Positions 20,721 to 33,330 of a stretch of 64,000 nucleotides of DNA are shown in pieces. Origin of the DNA: Struthio camelus (Eukaryota; Chordata; Aves; Struthioniformes; Struthionidae); NCBI RefSeq assembly GCF_040807025.1, contig NC_090967.1, positions 4,958,001 to 5,022,000 on the forward strand. Direction: 5' to 3'. A program made the position numbers and the translations under genes. Under the pieces are notes generated by a model. It ran no database searches. It was given only the letters and a program-made list of their open reading frames with translations, and was not told where the DNA came from. Position 1 is the stretch's first letter, and every line of letters begins with the position of its first letter.

Positions 20721-23700
20721 GCTTATGGAACAATCAGGCAGTCGCTTCCCGATCTCGCCGCCTCTTCCCGTCCGCAGATATATCATTGTCTCTGTCGCTC
20801 TTTTTTCCCTAGATAGGCTTCCCCTAGCGTTTTCACGGACGATTTATTCCAAAACCTATCGAAACCCCCTCATGGTCCTTAATTCCAGGAGCTTTAAGAA
20901 GCTTTTCTACCTTCACACTCGGTTATCTCCGAGAAGCGAGCGAGCCCGGGAGAGAGGCTGAGGTTGGAGCCGGTCTCGGCCACGGCGCGGCGGAGGGAGG
21001 AGGACCCCAGGGCGTCTCGACCGGCAGGACTGAGTTGCAGTGATTGCGCTTGGGGAGTCTCGCAGGATTTTGAGGTGTTGCAAAAGCCCTGCATCACCTC
21101 TTGGGGTTTGAGGGCAGAACAGGCAGATTTGGGTCTCCTCCCGGCTTGGGGAAAGCACAAGGATGAGGGGAGAGCGGGACCGCAAGGCCAAGCTCCTGGC
21201 CCAGGAGAGGAGGGTTTCGAGCAGGATCCCGGAGCGGTCCCGGCTCCGGACGCCGCATCTCCTAGCGCGGGAGACAACACGAGATCTGTTACTCCAGCAG
21301 GCTTCGGCACAGATGTCGCTGGGAGGAAACATCTGGGCAATCTCGCTGGCATCTGGCACCGAGCAGCATCCCCAGCCCAGGGCGGTCGGGAAGAAAAAGC
21401 TGCCCGGTGCCAGCGCGGGGTCGGCGCCGCGTGCCGAGGGTGGCCACGCCGCCGGCCGGGCTCCGGGAGGACGAGGTGGATGGTCCCCGTGCCTGTGCAG
21501 AGACGTCTCCAGAGCATCCCCGCTCCCATCCAGCTGCCTCAAAACGGCTGGCTTTTTCCTGCCAGGGGGGTGGTAATGGGTGTGTGTTTGCGTACATAAT
21601 TTTCTCAAAAAGCTTGAATTGCTATATTTTAAATTACATTAGATTGCAAGAACAAAGATGCCCTTTTGATGCTCTGCTGCAGCACTGGAGATAATGAAAG
21701 GGAGAGGAGCCTCGATAAGGATGAAAGATATCTTCCCTCGGCTTCCCCGCGCGGATAAAGCACTTCCCAGATGAAGAGGATTTGGACTAAAAAGCAGCGC
21801 AAGAGTAAAACAAAGTAAACAGGGACCAGCGTTGCCGTAACAAGATAAAATTACACCATGGAGAGGAGGCAAACAGGCCAATAAAGAGAAGCACTGGAGG
21901 TAACGGGGAGAAGGAGAGGAAGGAGCGGAGGGAGGTGGGAGTGGGCAGAAAGGCACCGATTTCCCGCAGCTGCCGGTGGGCTCGACGGGACCGGCCTGGC
22001 CCCAGCACGGGGACCTGCACCGCTGCCGCGCACCTCGTCATCTCGCCCAAACGGGAGGTGGAGGGCGTTGACGTGGTCTCCTTCAGCTGGGCTTTGGGGT
22101 AATGCCCCCGGCTGGGGTGGTCTGAGGGCGCCCGTGGGATGCTCGCGCAGCTCTGCTGGGCTGGAGGAGGAGGAGAAGGACAGCAGATCCTGGAAAAGTA
22201 GAGGATGAGGGATGCGGTGGATTTGGGGTCCCCCCACCACCAGACCGCGGTCCTTGAGCCATCAGCTCTCTTTTGGTGCCCAATCTGGAGCTGGTGCCAC
22301 CCGTTGGCACCATCAGCGCTGAAGGTGTAAATAACTCCAGGCGTGCCCGGATCCGCCCAGGCGTCCATCTCCCGAAGCTCTGTCCGAGGCAGGTGCTGTT
22401 GGAGTACACCACTTAAATAGCTAATTTTCTCCTCCATGCTTTGCCCCTTTAATTACCCCGGTGCCGCGGTGGTGGCCATCGTAGCCCTTGAACCTCTGCG
22501 GCTTGTGCCTTGCTTCGTGCTCGAGGGGTAAAGATACCCGCAAAAAAGGTGGAGAGCAGCCGCGTACCTCAAGACCGAACCGTTCCTATCTCTGCATGCC
22601 GCCGCTGAGGTTAATATCGCTCTTAATCCATCAAGAGAAGTATCAGCCTTGGCCTCCCCATGGTCATTACTCACCTGTTGGGTCAAAGCCCCCGACTCAG
22701 CCGCAGCCAGACCCTCCGGGCGCCGGGGCTCCAGCAGGATCGGACCCCCGCTCCGAGGCTCCTGGGCTGCCCCAACGAGTCTGCGAGCAGGAGCGATTAA
22801 ACCAGTACAAATGACTCCCTGGGGAACCGCGGCAGGTTCCTATGAAAGAGCGATAGAAATCCAAAGAGACGTTCGTAAAATTTAATAGGGATAAAAAACG
22901 ATGGGGGTCCATAGAAATGACACTGTGGGGAACCGTGGCAGAGCTCCTATAGGAAATGCATCCGCAGAAATGCCGAAGGATTGGGGAGACTTAATTAAGT
23001 ATATTTAAGGACCGTACAACCTGCTTGGGTGATGTGAAGGCAGAGAGCTGGCGTCTGAGCGCGTCGTCGCGGAGGAAGGCGATACGGCACGGCGGCCGAG
23101 TCGGCTCGGGAACCGGAGCGGCCGTCTCCCTGGAGGGGAGGCTGCTTGTGCCTAAAGCACTCGGCAGATTTTGGGCAGCTTTTTTACGCCCTGAGCCGGG
23201 CCGTGGCGCTGGCCACCGCCGTCCATCCCTTCTCCGCTGCGACGGTGAGACGGTCTGCGCCGGGGCGTCCGCCTTGGCCAACGCAGCAGCCAAGATCTCG
23301 CTTTCAGGGCAAACAGAGCGACGTTAGGATATTGCTTGGGGTCGGAGCGATCTCGGTTGGAAGCGGTCGCTCTGCGGCCGGGCTCGACCGCGGCGCCGAG
23401 CCGCTCTCCCCGCCGCGGGAGCGCGCGCCGAGGATACCTGTGCCGCGAGCGGCGCAGCGGCGGGGCCGTGGATACGGCCAGACAAGCAGCTGCGACAGCG
23501 CGCGACAGCAGAACGGGCCTGGGGCGGCAATGGTTTCGTTATTTGAACTCCCGGGTAAATATTACCACCGGAAAGCCATTTTATTTTATTTTTCTCCAAC
23601 TACCAACCCTGTTTCCAACCAGGCAGGACTGAAACCTGTCCTTGCCTAGGTCAGAAATCTGCTGTCGGCCGTTTCATGGCGGGAGCGAGAGCGAGCAGCC

Positions 23701-25430
23701 GCGCCGTCAGCCGAGGACCAAAGGAGGCTTCGGGGGCCCGGCCCGGCGTGCGTCTGCTGAGACTGGAGCTCCCCGTCTGCTTGGGCTTCCTCAGACAGGT
23801 TTCCTGCTGTTTCCTCCCCTCTCTATGCGCTTTTGAGCGCTCGGGGGCTTCCCGAAGGGAAAATAATTGCCGAAAAGGTCTCGACGACTCCATCGCGCTC
23901 CCCGTCCGGCACGAAACCCTTGAACGTTGGCCGAAGCGCGGGTGCAGGCGAGGAGGGGACGGTGGCGGGAGAGGTGGCCCAGCCCGGGGCCGCGCGTGAC
24001 GGGGGCGCGTTGGAGTCTCCGTGGGACAGACGGCGTCTCGCCGGGGGAGGACACCGCCGCGCGCGCGGGATTCCCGTCGACGGAAGCGGGGCCGCGTCCG
24101 TGGGGGAAAACGCCAGCGCGACGCCACCGAGCGGGAAATGGATGGGAGGCCGATGTGAATTAACAGCCGCGGCGGCGGGGTCAGCGCTTGAGTGACGCTT
24201 TTCCGCCCGCGTCTGCTGGGGGATCCCCCTCCGCTTCGGATGCCTCCGTCTCCTTTTTATTTCCCCCTTCCCTCCTGCATCGACTCCCGCCTCGGCCGGC
24301 TCCGCTTTCGCTCCCGGGCGAGCTTTTCCCGCGGTTTCCGAGGGGGCCGCGAGGGCTCTGCCACGCGCCACTCGAGGTCAGAGCCGCTGCCGCTTTCCGC
24401 TGGGGCCGCCTCCGGAGAGTAAACAATAATTAACCTTAAATTAAAGCCGGTTGTAAGCTTTGATTACCCGCCCGGTGCTGCGATGTGCCAAAGCCCGGTT
24501 TGTTTCTGGTTCCCTTGGAGATAGCACCCGTTTCTCCCTACGTCCTCCCAGCTGCCCTCCGAAGGTTTTTTCTTTTTTTTCCAAAAGCAGGTTTAAAACC
24601 AGCTATTAGGAGAGCTCGTTAATCACCGGAGCAGCCCGCTAATAGCGCCCTGGCCGCGGTTAATCGCGGAGAGCTGCAGAGAGGCTGCGAGCGCTTTCGG
24701 CGGGAGCCGGCCCCCGTAACGCGAAAAATAAGCAGATGGGGTGAAGCTGGAGCGGACGCGGGTGGTCCCCGGGGCCAGCTTCACCGCTGGGTGGCCTCCT
24801 CCTCCTCCTCCTCCTCCTCCTCCTCCCGGAGGTCCCTCCGGCTCTGCGTCGCTCTCGGGCTGGACACGCTTGGCCTCCAAGGTCTCCGATGCGTCCCGCG
24901 ACGGCTGCTCCGTCCTCGGAGGCGCCCGAGCGAGGCGGCCCGCCGGCTGCCGCTGCCTACGCGACAGGGAGGGGAGAAGGCTGCCGGCCGGCGATAATCG
25001 TCCTCCTAATCGGCGCGCTGACGTTTACTGCGAAGCCACCGCGATGCCGCTGCCTTCGCGACGCTGAAGTCGGCGTTGCCCGACGGTCGTGCCTGCGGGA
25101 GCTGCGACGGCGCGGGCGCCCTGCGGTGCCCTGCGCGCGCGGCTCGTCGTCCGCCAGGCGCCGACGCCGGGTGGCGTTTGTTCGTTTTTGCTTCCAGCCA
25201 AATCCGGGGGGTCCCCCCCTCGGCCCCCCGCCACGCTCCTGGCGTAGACCCGGAGGACAGGCCAGGCCGGGGACAGTTAGCGGGGTGGGAAGCCTCCGCA
25301 AGGTGCAAGCGGTCAGCAGCCGCTGGCCTAAAATCGGGCGGTTTTAACCCATCTTCCCACGCGAGGACAGGGGACCCCAGCTGCCACCTGCGAGGAGTTT
25401 CCAGCTACATTATTTCTCTTCCTGAATCGC
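20721..25430. other. CpG-rich DNA, no gene seen
   Basis: CpG is largely undepleted. A small AT-rich patch at 21,598-21,720 (TATATTTTAAATTACATTAG) could be another regulatory element. No recognisable protein domain, tRNA or interspersed repeat was found. Long frames on both strands are composition artefacts. Confidence 0.35.
24795..24827. repeat. (CCT)n microsatellite
   Basis: Eleven consecutive CCT triplets lie in GC-rich DNA. They read as serine or proline runs in plus frames and as a glycine run in a minus frame, so they create apparent low-complexity peptides. Confidence 0.95.
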
Positions 25431-25439
25431 AGGTAGCCC

Positions 25440-26345
25440 GTTCCATCCTCTGCAGCTCAATTCTTCCCCCTCTCCCATAAACCACCGGAAGGTGCCTGTG
25501 AGTAATTAATTTTTAAGACCCTTAATGTTTTATAAACAGTAGTAACGAGCCAACGTTGTGTTGGCTGTTTAGGTGTCATTAAGTCAGGAGGCTGCTAACA
25601 AGATACTTTAAGTTAACACGTTGCCCTCTGAAATATCCTTTAATAAATAAAGAAGTGCAGCTCTTCTCTGGAGAGGCAGAGTTTGGTTAAGCTTGATAGC
25701 TGGTGGTGATGATGGTAGTAATAGTGATGGTGAGGTGGTGGTGGTGGTGGCCCACCTCCAGCAGCGAGAGGAGCAGCAGCACCTTCTCCTCTTTGAATTA
25801 CATTCCTCCTTTATGGAGGGGAAAAAAAAAAAAAGCATCTTTCTCTCTCCAGGATGACCACTGAGGTGATCATTTTTCCTTGAGAAACTGAGGCTCCCTT
25901 TTGAAACTTACAGAGAAATAAGGTCATCTGTCAATTCAAGTCATTCTCTTCCATGCATAAAAAACATGGCGCGTGCAGCTTTTGTAAAATCTAAATTGAA
26001 AGTAAATAGCAAGCAGGCAGTTCTCGATGATAAAACCTCCCATTCTGTAGATTTCTGGTACAAAATTTATTTTATCCTCTTTATAACTACAAGGGCTGTC
26101 TCTGTGTGTTATTAAAGTAATGCATTTGCTTAACCTGCACTTAGATTCCCTCCCAACCTTCCCTGATTGTACATCTCACTGCTACATGTTCTCAGCCTGC
26201 TGGTCTCAGCTGGACAATTATATTAACTGCTTCTATTTGCAATTACTATGAATCATAAAGCAAGTCTGAATGGATTGTTTTTCTTTATTGAAAATGTTTA
26301 AACTTAATGCATCGCAAATGTCACAGCCGTGGGGCTGCTGCTTAG
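25440..26345. promoter_or_regulatory. AT-rich block, candidate CNE cluster
   Basis: About 900 bases of AT-rich, CpG-poor sequence lie in a CpG-rich setting. Homeodomain/POU-like words include AGTAATTAATTTTTAAG near 25,501, TTATTAAAGTAATGCATTTG near 26,110, AATTATATTAAC near 26,216 and TTTGCAATTACTATG near 26,236. A GGT/GAT triplet run is embedded at 25,701-25,750. A patch at about 26,262-26,345 faintly resembles 40,664-40,776. No coding potential is visible. Confidence 0.4.
25701..25750. repeat. (TGG/TGA)n imperfect triplet microsatellite
   Basis: Imperfect TGG and TGA triplets run for 50 bases, ending in a pure GGT/GTG stretch. It would be expected to vary in length. Confidence 0.85.
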
Positions 26346-27600
26346 CTCTTTGGGAAGCAACGGGCCACGCGCAGCCAAGGATGATGGCGCATTAGAGACA
26401 AAGTTGGCGATTTCCTCCCTTCTTCCCTAAAATAATGCACAAAAGAACCAGCCCGGGCAATGCCCTGCGTGAAACCGAGGGAGGGATGGAGGAATCGAGC
26501 CCCTTCCCTGAAATGCCCGCTGCCTACAGGTGTGAGCGCTGAGCTAGGGTTGCACCGGGGATTTGAGCCTGGTCTTGGTCCAGGGCTGTCTTGTTGCCTA
26601 GTTGGGCCACCTGCAAGGTGTTAGATTGGGCTGGAGAGTTTTTTTTGGTGTCGGATCATGCTGGAGAGGTTTTCCTGTGGGACATCTAAAAGGTGACTCC
26701 AGCAACCAGAAGGTTACTGGCTTCAGCTGAGGCAGAAGATCAGTCCTGCTGCTCCTCATTGGTTTTTGCAGGTGTTCCTAGCCCCTGGCAAACTCATTTT
26801 GGGCTTTCTCCATGCTTCGCCACTGACACGCTCCACTAGAAATTGGTGGGACTGGGTTCGGGAGGTCTCTGAAGTGCCTGAGGTCAGCTATCTTTAGCAG
26901 CTCCGCTGAGCCTGCCAGGGCAGAGACAGGTAAGTACCAATGGGGATGATGGATTTTATCCAGCAGGAGTTGGATTACGTCCCACAAAGCAATCTCATTT
27001 GGGCAGCTCATCTTGCAGCCTTCAACTGCACTTGGCTTTTTCTAACCCTGGCCAGGACAAATTCTCCTTGTGCCGTGGGTCCAAGCTGGTTGATGTCACT
27101 GGGTTACCCTGGACTGACTGGTAGGAGAAAAAAGTCACATAGGACCGTGGAAAACTGCCAAGTGGCAGAAAAAGGGCATTTCTGGTTACGGCAGGGCAGG
27201 GAGAGCTGCAGGGCAAGCGCTGTCTGATCTCCCTTTTCCTCAAGCCATAAATTGGGAGCAACTCCAAGGCCACTGGAGATGCTGGCCAGCGGAAAGGTGG
27301 TTCAGGATGGAGCGGGGCTGGATGAAAGCCAAAGTGAATCCAATTTTTCCTTCCACCCTTGAGAAAGAAATCTGCAGAGTTAAGCTCAGGTCCGGCTCCA
27401 CACCCTGGTTCAGTTCGTTCCCTCCGCTTTCGTTTCAGCATCATCAAAGGCTCCTCGACAAGATTTGTATCTCCGACACGTTTGTTTCGGGCATGTCGTT
27501 AACGCCTCCAAAATGGCAACATCCTCCATCCCATCCCAGTTGCATTTTTGAATAATTATACACTTTTTTTGTTTGTTTTTAAACGACTTTTCAGGTCCGG
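26346..27600. other. Moderately CpG-poor DNA, nothing recognised
   Basis: The sequence between about 26.5 and 27.3 kb is relatively CpG-poor compared with both sides. There is no recognised repeat or exon. A GGGATTTGAGCCTGGTCT string near 26,557 is vaguely SINE-like but too short to call. Confidence 0.3.
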
Positions 27601-27607
27601 GCAGAGT

Positions 27608-27721
27608 CAGATAACCGTATAGATGAAATCAATAGCACACAGAACTGATAGAAAATTACCCAGGCTTTATAAACTTCACGCATGGCTTCCTCTTGCAGCT
27701 GTAGATCAAAAAGACAACAAA
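27608..27721 (+). other. Duplicated non-coding element A, copy 1
   Basis: This 114-base element matches 59,563-59,676 on the same strand without gaps at about 89 of 114 positions (78%). Matching blocks include CAGATAAC, GTAT, ATAGAAAATTA, ATAAACTTCA and GCATGGCTTCCT, then AGCTGTA and ATCAAAA. Weaker similarity extends upstream through a T-rich stretch and a CAGG. Translations of the two copies share a KLHAWLP string, but there is no start, splice structure or synonymous bias to make it a gene. It is not CR1 or MIR. It lies in the CpG-rich half; its partner lies in CpG-poor DNA. Confidence 0.8.
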
Positions 27722-30700
27722 CATAGAGGCTGTTCTGGCGAGCCCGCAAGTAGACGTTGCTGCCGTTTGAAAGAAGACGGCTATGAGAAGGGCTGCAGAT
27801 GCTGCAGCTTCTCCCTTTGCGGCCGGTTTGGTCTCCCCGTATGTTCTCGCTGCGTTCCCGACCGGTTGCGTTTTGTAGCTGGAGCTGCTCTTCCCCGAGA
27901 AAGTCCTGGAAAAAAGCGCTGCGCGTGGCGCCGCGAGTCCGGCGGGGTCGAGGCAGGCGTTCCCGGCAAGAGATCAGCGGGCAAAGCCAATTAAAAAAAT
28001 ACTAATCGCAGACCGGTAGCAAAAGCAGAAGCACACAAAGCGAGGCTAATTTTGCCGTCTTTTGATCACAAAGGGAGCCGGGAGCCCCCGGTCGGTGCCC
28101 GGCTCCTGTTTTGAACGCTCCGTCCGTAAGCACCGCGGTATTTCATAGAGCAAAATTCCCAGGAACTGACAGCCGAGAGCTGAGCCTCGGGCGACGGCGT
28201 GCCGGCGGCCAGGGCAGACCCAACTCCGTTTTCCTGGTGCCCGGCCCGCGCTTGTTTGCATCTTTCCCCATTTCCCCGGGTGATTTCCTGGTTCATAACG
28301 AGGTGGAAATTATGTTTGGAAGAGCCCCGGCGCCTGGGATTTATTCCGCTACCGTTTCCTTGCAACGAGGAGCCATCAATAGTCGTGGTGCGTCGCCGGG
28401 TATCTGAATTACAACGCACCGTCTCAGCTGCCTAATTGGATGAATGAATTTTAGAGAAAATTAATGAATGGTGAAGAGCTTTTTTTTTTTCTTTCCTCCC
28501 CCCCCCCCTTCTCTCCTGTGCAAATTTCTGGCAGTGTAAACCAATTGCCTGCGCTCGAAATTCGTGCCGCGTTGCGGGGATCCCCGCAGCGTTCCCAGCT
28601 CCCCGGTGGCCGCCTTGGGAGCCGAATGATAAATACGGCGATGCCAGCGTTGATTCGTTGGGATATTTTAACAAGTGGCTCTTTGGGGCGCTTTGCAAGT
28701 CGGCGTCCGACCGGTAGAAGAGGCTAAAACCCCGCTGGCAGCCGGGGCTTCCCCCGTTGCAGGTAGCTCGGCTCCCGAAAGGGGCGAAGGCAGCGGCGGT
28801 CCGGGCTGCGATCCCCATTTTCCGGTCCCCCCCGCCTCGCCGCCGACCTGTTTATTCAATTTTTATGCGGCGTCAGAGAGAGAGGCTACGTGAAAGCTGA
28901 ATTAATTAACGCCGGTAAGACACTTGGAGATCCGAGGAGGAAAGGCGCGATCGACACGCAATTTATTTCCTAATTATTGGGACGACCCCGGGCGACGCGC
29001 GGGCTCCTGTCGGCGCGGGATGTCTCGCTTCCTTGCCTTCTTACTGGTTTCGGTCATCGCAGAGCTGGGAAAAAGAGTTGGGGAAAGTTTTCCAAAAAAG
29101 GAAAAAAAAAAACAACAACAACAAAAGAAGAAAAGAAGAAAAGAAGAAGAAAAACCCCCTTCCTGGCCAGCCGCGGTTCAAGCACGAGCGGGGATACCGG
29201 TGATGGATGGGGGGCTCAGCGGGACCGTTCGCCTTGCCGGCTCCCCCCCACCGCCGCTCTCGGGGGTGGGGGGGGGATTTATTGTGTTTGGTTTTGTTTT
29301 TTTCTGCATCCAAATCTCAGAAATCAATTCGCAACCTTAGCGGTTGACCGAAAGGGGAAACTGAGGCAGCGGCCGTCGCTCGACGGTCGCTCGGTGGCTG
29401 CCTGCTCCCGCCGCCCTAACGAAGGAGCTCCCGATCGCTCCTCCCCGGGCTCCGGCAATGCCCAAAGCGCCGTGCGGCGAGAAACGCTTGATTTAGGACG
29501 TGAGTCAATTATGCCGCTCTGCCAAAACGCGTAAGAGGTGCACGACGACTCAAAGGCAGCGCGCTCTGTCCGCAACGGGTCTGCGGCCGCGGCCGGAGGG
29601 CGAAGGTCTCCGTCAGCCCCCGCGGACCGGGCGAGGACGCGGCCCGGGAGGAAAAGCCAGGCTTTGCTTTGCGTGCGCGCCCGCGGGTTGGGTTTTTTTT
29701 TAACCCACCGTTTGAAGCGGCGGCGCACGAAACGAAGGGTATGATTTAATCGCTATTTTTAAAACCTAGCGATTTTGCATCAGTCTCCTGATGCCTGGGT
29801 CCCGTCCAACGATTTCCCCCCCCCAGCTGTGATAAACCTGCCAGATTTTCTGTTGCATAAAGTGTTTTTTTTTTTTTTTTATCCTGTAAATTACAGGAAA
29901 CGTGCTTTCCCCCAATATTTATATTAATTCTATGTCATTATTTCTTTAATTCTGGGCTCCAAAAGCACGAAGATTTGTGCTTCGTAATCTGTGCGGGAAG
30001 GCTGAATTGATGTATTGGCTGCAAACGAAGAAGAGCATGTGCAGCTCTTCCTCAGGAGGCTTCGTTTTCTCCATCTGCTCCATCCCGGCAGCTGGTTAAG
30101 TAAAAATCTTCAGTGCCGTTGCCTTGCCGTAATCGGGCTTTTCTCCTTAAACGCCAGGGTAGTTACCGGACCGGGAAGGAATCTAACTTTATATTTCTTT
30201 TCTTTTTCCTTTCTTCCCATCTGAGCTCCAGAGGTGCCCAAAATAAGCTGCGAGACCGCGTCGCGGAGGTGCCCTGGGCAATCCTGCGCCCCGTCCGTCC
30301 GTCCCCAGTTTGTCCTTCCTCCCCTCGGGTTTTTCGCAGAGGGGGCCGCTTATGGCAACGTCTCGCGTGAGGATTTTTTTTTCCAAACGGTCATTATTTA
30401 GCAGAAATTTCGGGATTTCCTGCAGGGCAGAGACGGCCAGCTCTGCGCCAGCGGTTAAGACGCGCCGTCTGGCCGCGCTCGGTAGGTTGTAACACAAAGC
30501 CTGTTACGCACAGGCCGTTAACGTTTGCATTTAAAACAAACATCTGTTTATTTAAAATACGTGTTTTAACGCCGGAAGGCGAACGCGAACGACTCGACGC
30601 TGCGGAAACGAAGGGACTCGAAGGAAACCGAGGCGTCCGCCCGCGCCCCGGCCCCGCTTGCGTTTCCGCCCCTCCGTCCGCCGCCGGCTCCCGGGGGCGC

Positions 30701-31790
30701 GGGATCCTCCGCGCCGGCTGCCCGTCGCCCGTAAGCGCCTGCGGCCTCGGCGCCTGGCATTTCGTAGGGCTTTACAGCACGTTTTGCCCTAGTTGAGCAC
30801 GGTGCCCCTGGAAACTCTTTGCGTGAATCGGCGCTCCCTTTTCTTCCTGATCGCATTCGGTTTCGCCGCCGTTCCACAAATTTCACAGTCGGTTTTTTGC
30901 AAAATAGCCCCCAAGTTTCCGGCGAGGTTTCTATTCTTGTTACTTATTTATTTTTTAATCGCTTTTTTTTCTTTTCGTTTTTTTTCTTAAGATCAGCAGA
31001 GACTTTATTCTCAGGGCAAAAAGGGAAGGAGCAAACGAAAACTGAGCCAAAAACCTTGACACAAAGCAGGTGAAAATGCACAAACGCCTGCGATGTCCCT
31101 GGCAGGCTCTGGGCCCGGGGGCGGCTGAGCCCTCCTCCGTCGGCAGCCCGCGTCGGCGACCGCGAGCAGAATCCGGCCTCGCCGCCGAGCCTGAACCTGC
31201 CCGGCACGTTGCAGGTATTGGGATCCCAAGGTGCCGGATCTGAAACGCAGGCGGGTTTTTTTTCCCCCCTTGTTAAGAACCAAGGCGTAAATAAATAACA
31301 TCCAACCTCCTCTACTTTTCCACCCAAAAAGTCCTGGTCCCCCCTCGCTTTCCCCTTAAAAAGCCTTATGAGAAGCCCCGAGCTCGGATGGAGCAAAGAT
31401 GCTCCCTGTCCTCCGCCTCGCCGGCCTCATGCCTGGTTGCTCGTAATAAATCACCGGCAGCCACCGGGAAGCGGGGGTTAACAACGCGTGACTCCGTCCT
31501 CCGCCTCCCTGTCCGAGGCCCTGCGGAGTGAGGAATGGCCACGGTTTGGCTGCTAAAAGCGGGGGGAAAAAGAAAGAGGGGTGGTTGGTGGCGGCACAGC
31601 CCAGGGAGGGTAGCGGGCTGGGGGGAGAGCCCGGCCACGGCCCCGCGGCGGCCAAGGATGCGCCTTTGGCGGCTTGATCTAAGAAGCCGGGGAAAGCGGA
31701 GCTTGAGCAAATATCCCGCGGAAGGAACTACCTGGGAAAGAGGCGAAGACAAGAGACAGCTACAGAAGGCAACGGGGACAAGGGTTTCCT
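27722..31790. other. CpG-rich DNA, no gene seen
   Basis: CpG is undepleted. An A-rich AAC/AAG tract lies at 29,100-29,152, T/C homopolymers near 28,482-28,508 and 29,862-29,880, and a near-perfect 15-base palindrome CCTGTAAATTACAGG at 29,883-29,897 within an AT-rich patch (29,830-30,010). A GGGGAAACTGAGGCA string near 29,356 may be a MIR scrap. No gene is supported. Confidence 0.35.
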
Positions 31791-31799
31791 AGTGTCATC

Positions 31800-32435
31800 T
31801 CAGTCCTTTCCGACAGTCCTCTTGGCCTGATGAGAGAATCTTTTTCTTCTTCCTCGTCCGTTTTAAGTTGCCTATAGCCGCGGAGATCAGATACATGTTT
31901 CTGCTGCTTTTACTATCAAAAGGGTCTGCCTTAGTTCACTTGGAAAGCAAGGCGACAATGCTTCCTTCCCGACAATTTTATATATTTATCCCTTTGGCTG
32001 AAGCCTTTGATTCCGAAAAGTGCAATTAGCAAGTGGCGGCTCTGCAGTTTGACTTCTAACCAGCGAAACCCCCAGTGCAAACGCGTAAGCGGTACTTTAA
32101 TGAAACGCAACGTTTCCTTTCGCTGTCTGCCTGTAATATACACCTGAGCCAGCACGCAGGCACCCGCATGCCGGAGTATATAATAATAATAGTGTCCTTG
32201 TCATCCAGAGCCCTCCGAGCACGATATAAAGCAAAAGCAAATAATGCAGAGCGCAGACTCGTGAAATTGCAGCCCAGCTTAAGGAGATGTTTCTTGAACT
32301 CCAGAGCTACAGATGGGCAGACTGCCACTTGCCGTGAGCTCCAGCTCTGCATTGCTCCATTTACCGGGGTCCTCATCCTGTCTGAAGTCGTGTATTGCTC
32401 ATCGCTAACGCTAATGCATAAATAATACAGCTCAG
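31800..32435. promoter_or_regulatory. Mixed AT-rich segment, candidate CNE
   Basis: The segment contains TTTTATATATTTATCC near 31,973, AAGTGCAATTAGCAAG near 32,018 and ATATAATAATAATAG near 32,176, with fewer CpG than its left flank. No exon is visible. The call rests on composition and motifs only. Confidence 0.25.
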
Positions 32436-32440
32436 AGGAA

Positions 32441-32510
32441 GTATTTATTATCCCCGACTTGCAGATGGGAAGCCGAGGAGCAAGCAGCTCTGCCGCTCGG
32501 TAGCAGGTCC
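32441..32510 (-). repeat. MIR-like SINE remnant
   Basis: TATTTATTATCCCCGACTTG followed by CAGATGGGAAGCCGAGGAGC matches the reverse complement of the MIR core wording for CTGAGTTTCCCCATCTGTAA and GGATAATAA. It is diverged but the order of words is right. No coding relevance. Confidence 0.7.
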
Positions 32511-33230
32511 CAGGTAGGCAGCCAGGCGCGAGAGCTTGAAGCTGCCGCGCTGTGAGGGCTCAGTCCCGCTCTGAGTTGCCTCCTCTATCGCCCAGCTCTG
32601 TTTCTCCACCTTCTCGCTGCAAACTGAAAGCCACTCCACTGCCTTCTGCCAAATTCCCTGTGCACCGCTGTGGAGGAGCTGAAATGAGGCCCAGGTCCTG
32701 TAACCAGCCAGCTTCCCGGCTGTGACCTGGGACCTGAAAGTCCCGTTCGTGTCTGAGAAGACGGGAGCAGACACAGAGGGCAGAGCTGGGTTTCAAGCTG
32801 GGGGGACCGTGCGGATGCAGAGATTCCCCAACCATCGCCAGACATGGACAGTTCCTGCTCCGGAAACGGCTCTGATCAAACGCTGGTCACCATCTTTCCT
32901 GGGGCCAGGAGGAAACGTGATGGACGAGTTCAGCCAGGATGATCGCGTGGTCTCGCCCAGCCTTAAACCTGGGAATTTATCGAACAGCTTCAGAGCTGCC
33001 AATGCATGTAGCGCAGGGGGGCTCTCCCCGTGGGGCAGCGTCCTCAAGTCGTGCCCTGTCAACGCTGTCACCTTTATTTGCGATGTCTACACATTGTCCA
33101 GGGCTGTATCCCTGCATCTCACCCAGACGGCAGTGCTCGGTGACAGCTAACACCACGTACCCAAGCGCTGGAGGTTCGCGCATCCGTTTTGCTCAGCTTT
33201 TGCTCCAGGAGACCTCCGTGTGCTTCTGCC
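32511..33230. other. Mixed-composition DNA, nothing recognised
   Basis: CpG is declining here. Frames on both strands show no domain. No repeat was recognised beyond the adjoining MIR remnant. Confidence 0.3.
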
Positions 33231-33251
33231 AGGGCAGAGGTGGGGGGAACC

Positions 33252-33330
33252 TGTGCCCACGCACGTGCACGCGCACACAGGCATGCACAGGCATGTGCAC
33301 ACACGTGCACACGCGCCGCCACGCGTGCCA
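33252..33330. repeat. Alternating CA/CG-rich tract
   Basis: The sequence is mostly alternating purine-pyrimidine (GCACGTGCACGCGCACACAG and similar) with several CACGTG-like E-box words. Such DNA can adopt Z-form; it is an imperfect dinucleotide repeat, not a gene. Confidence 0.75.

Noticed and set aside
27623-27740. Shared KLHAWLP peptide string in both copies of element A as evidence of a protein
   Set aside because: No start, splice sites or synonymous bias; similarity extends across positions without codon pattern, so a non-coding element is the better reading.
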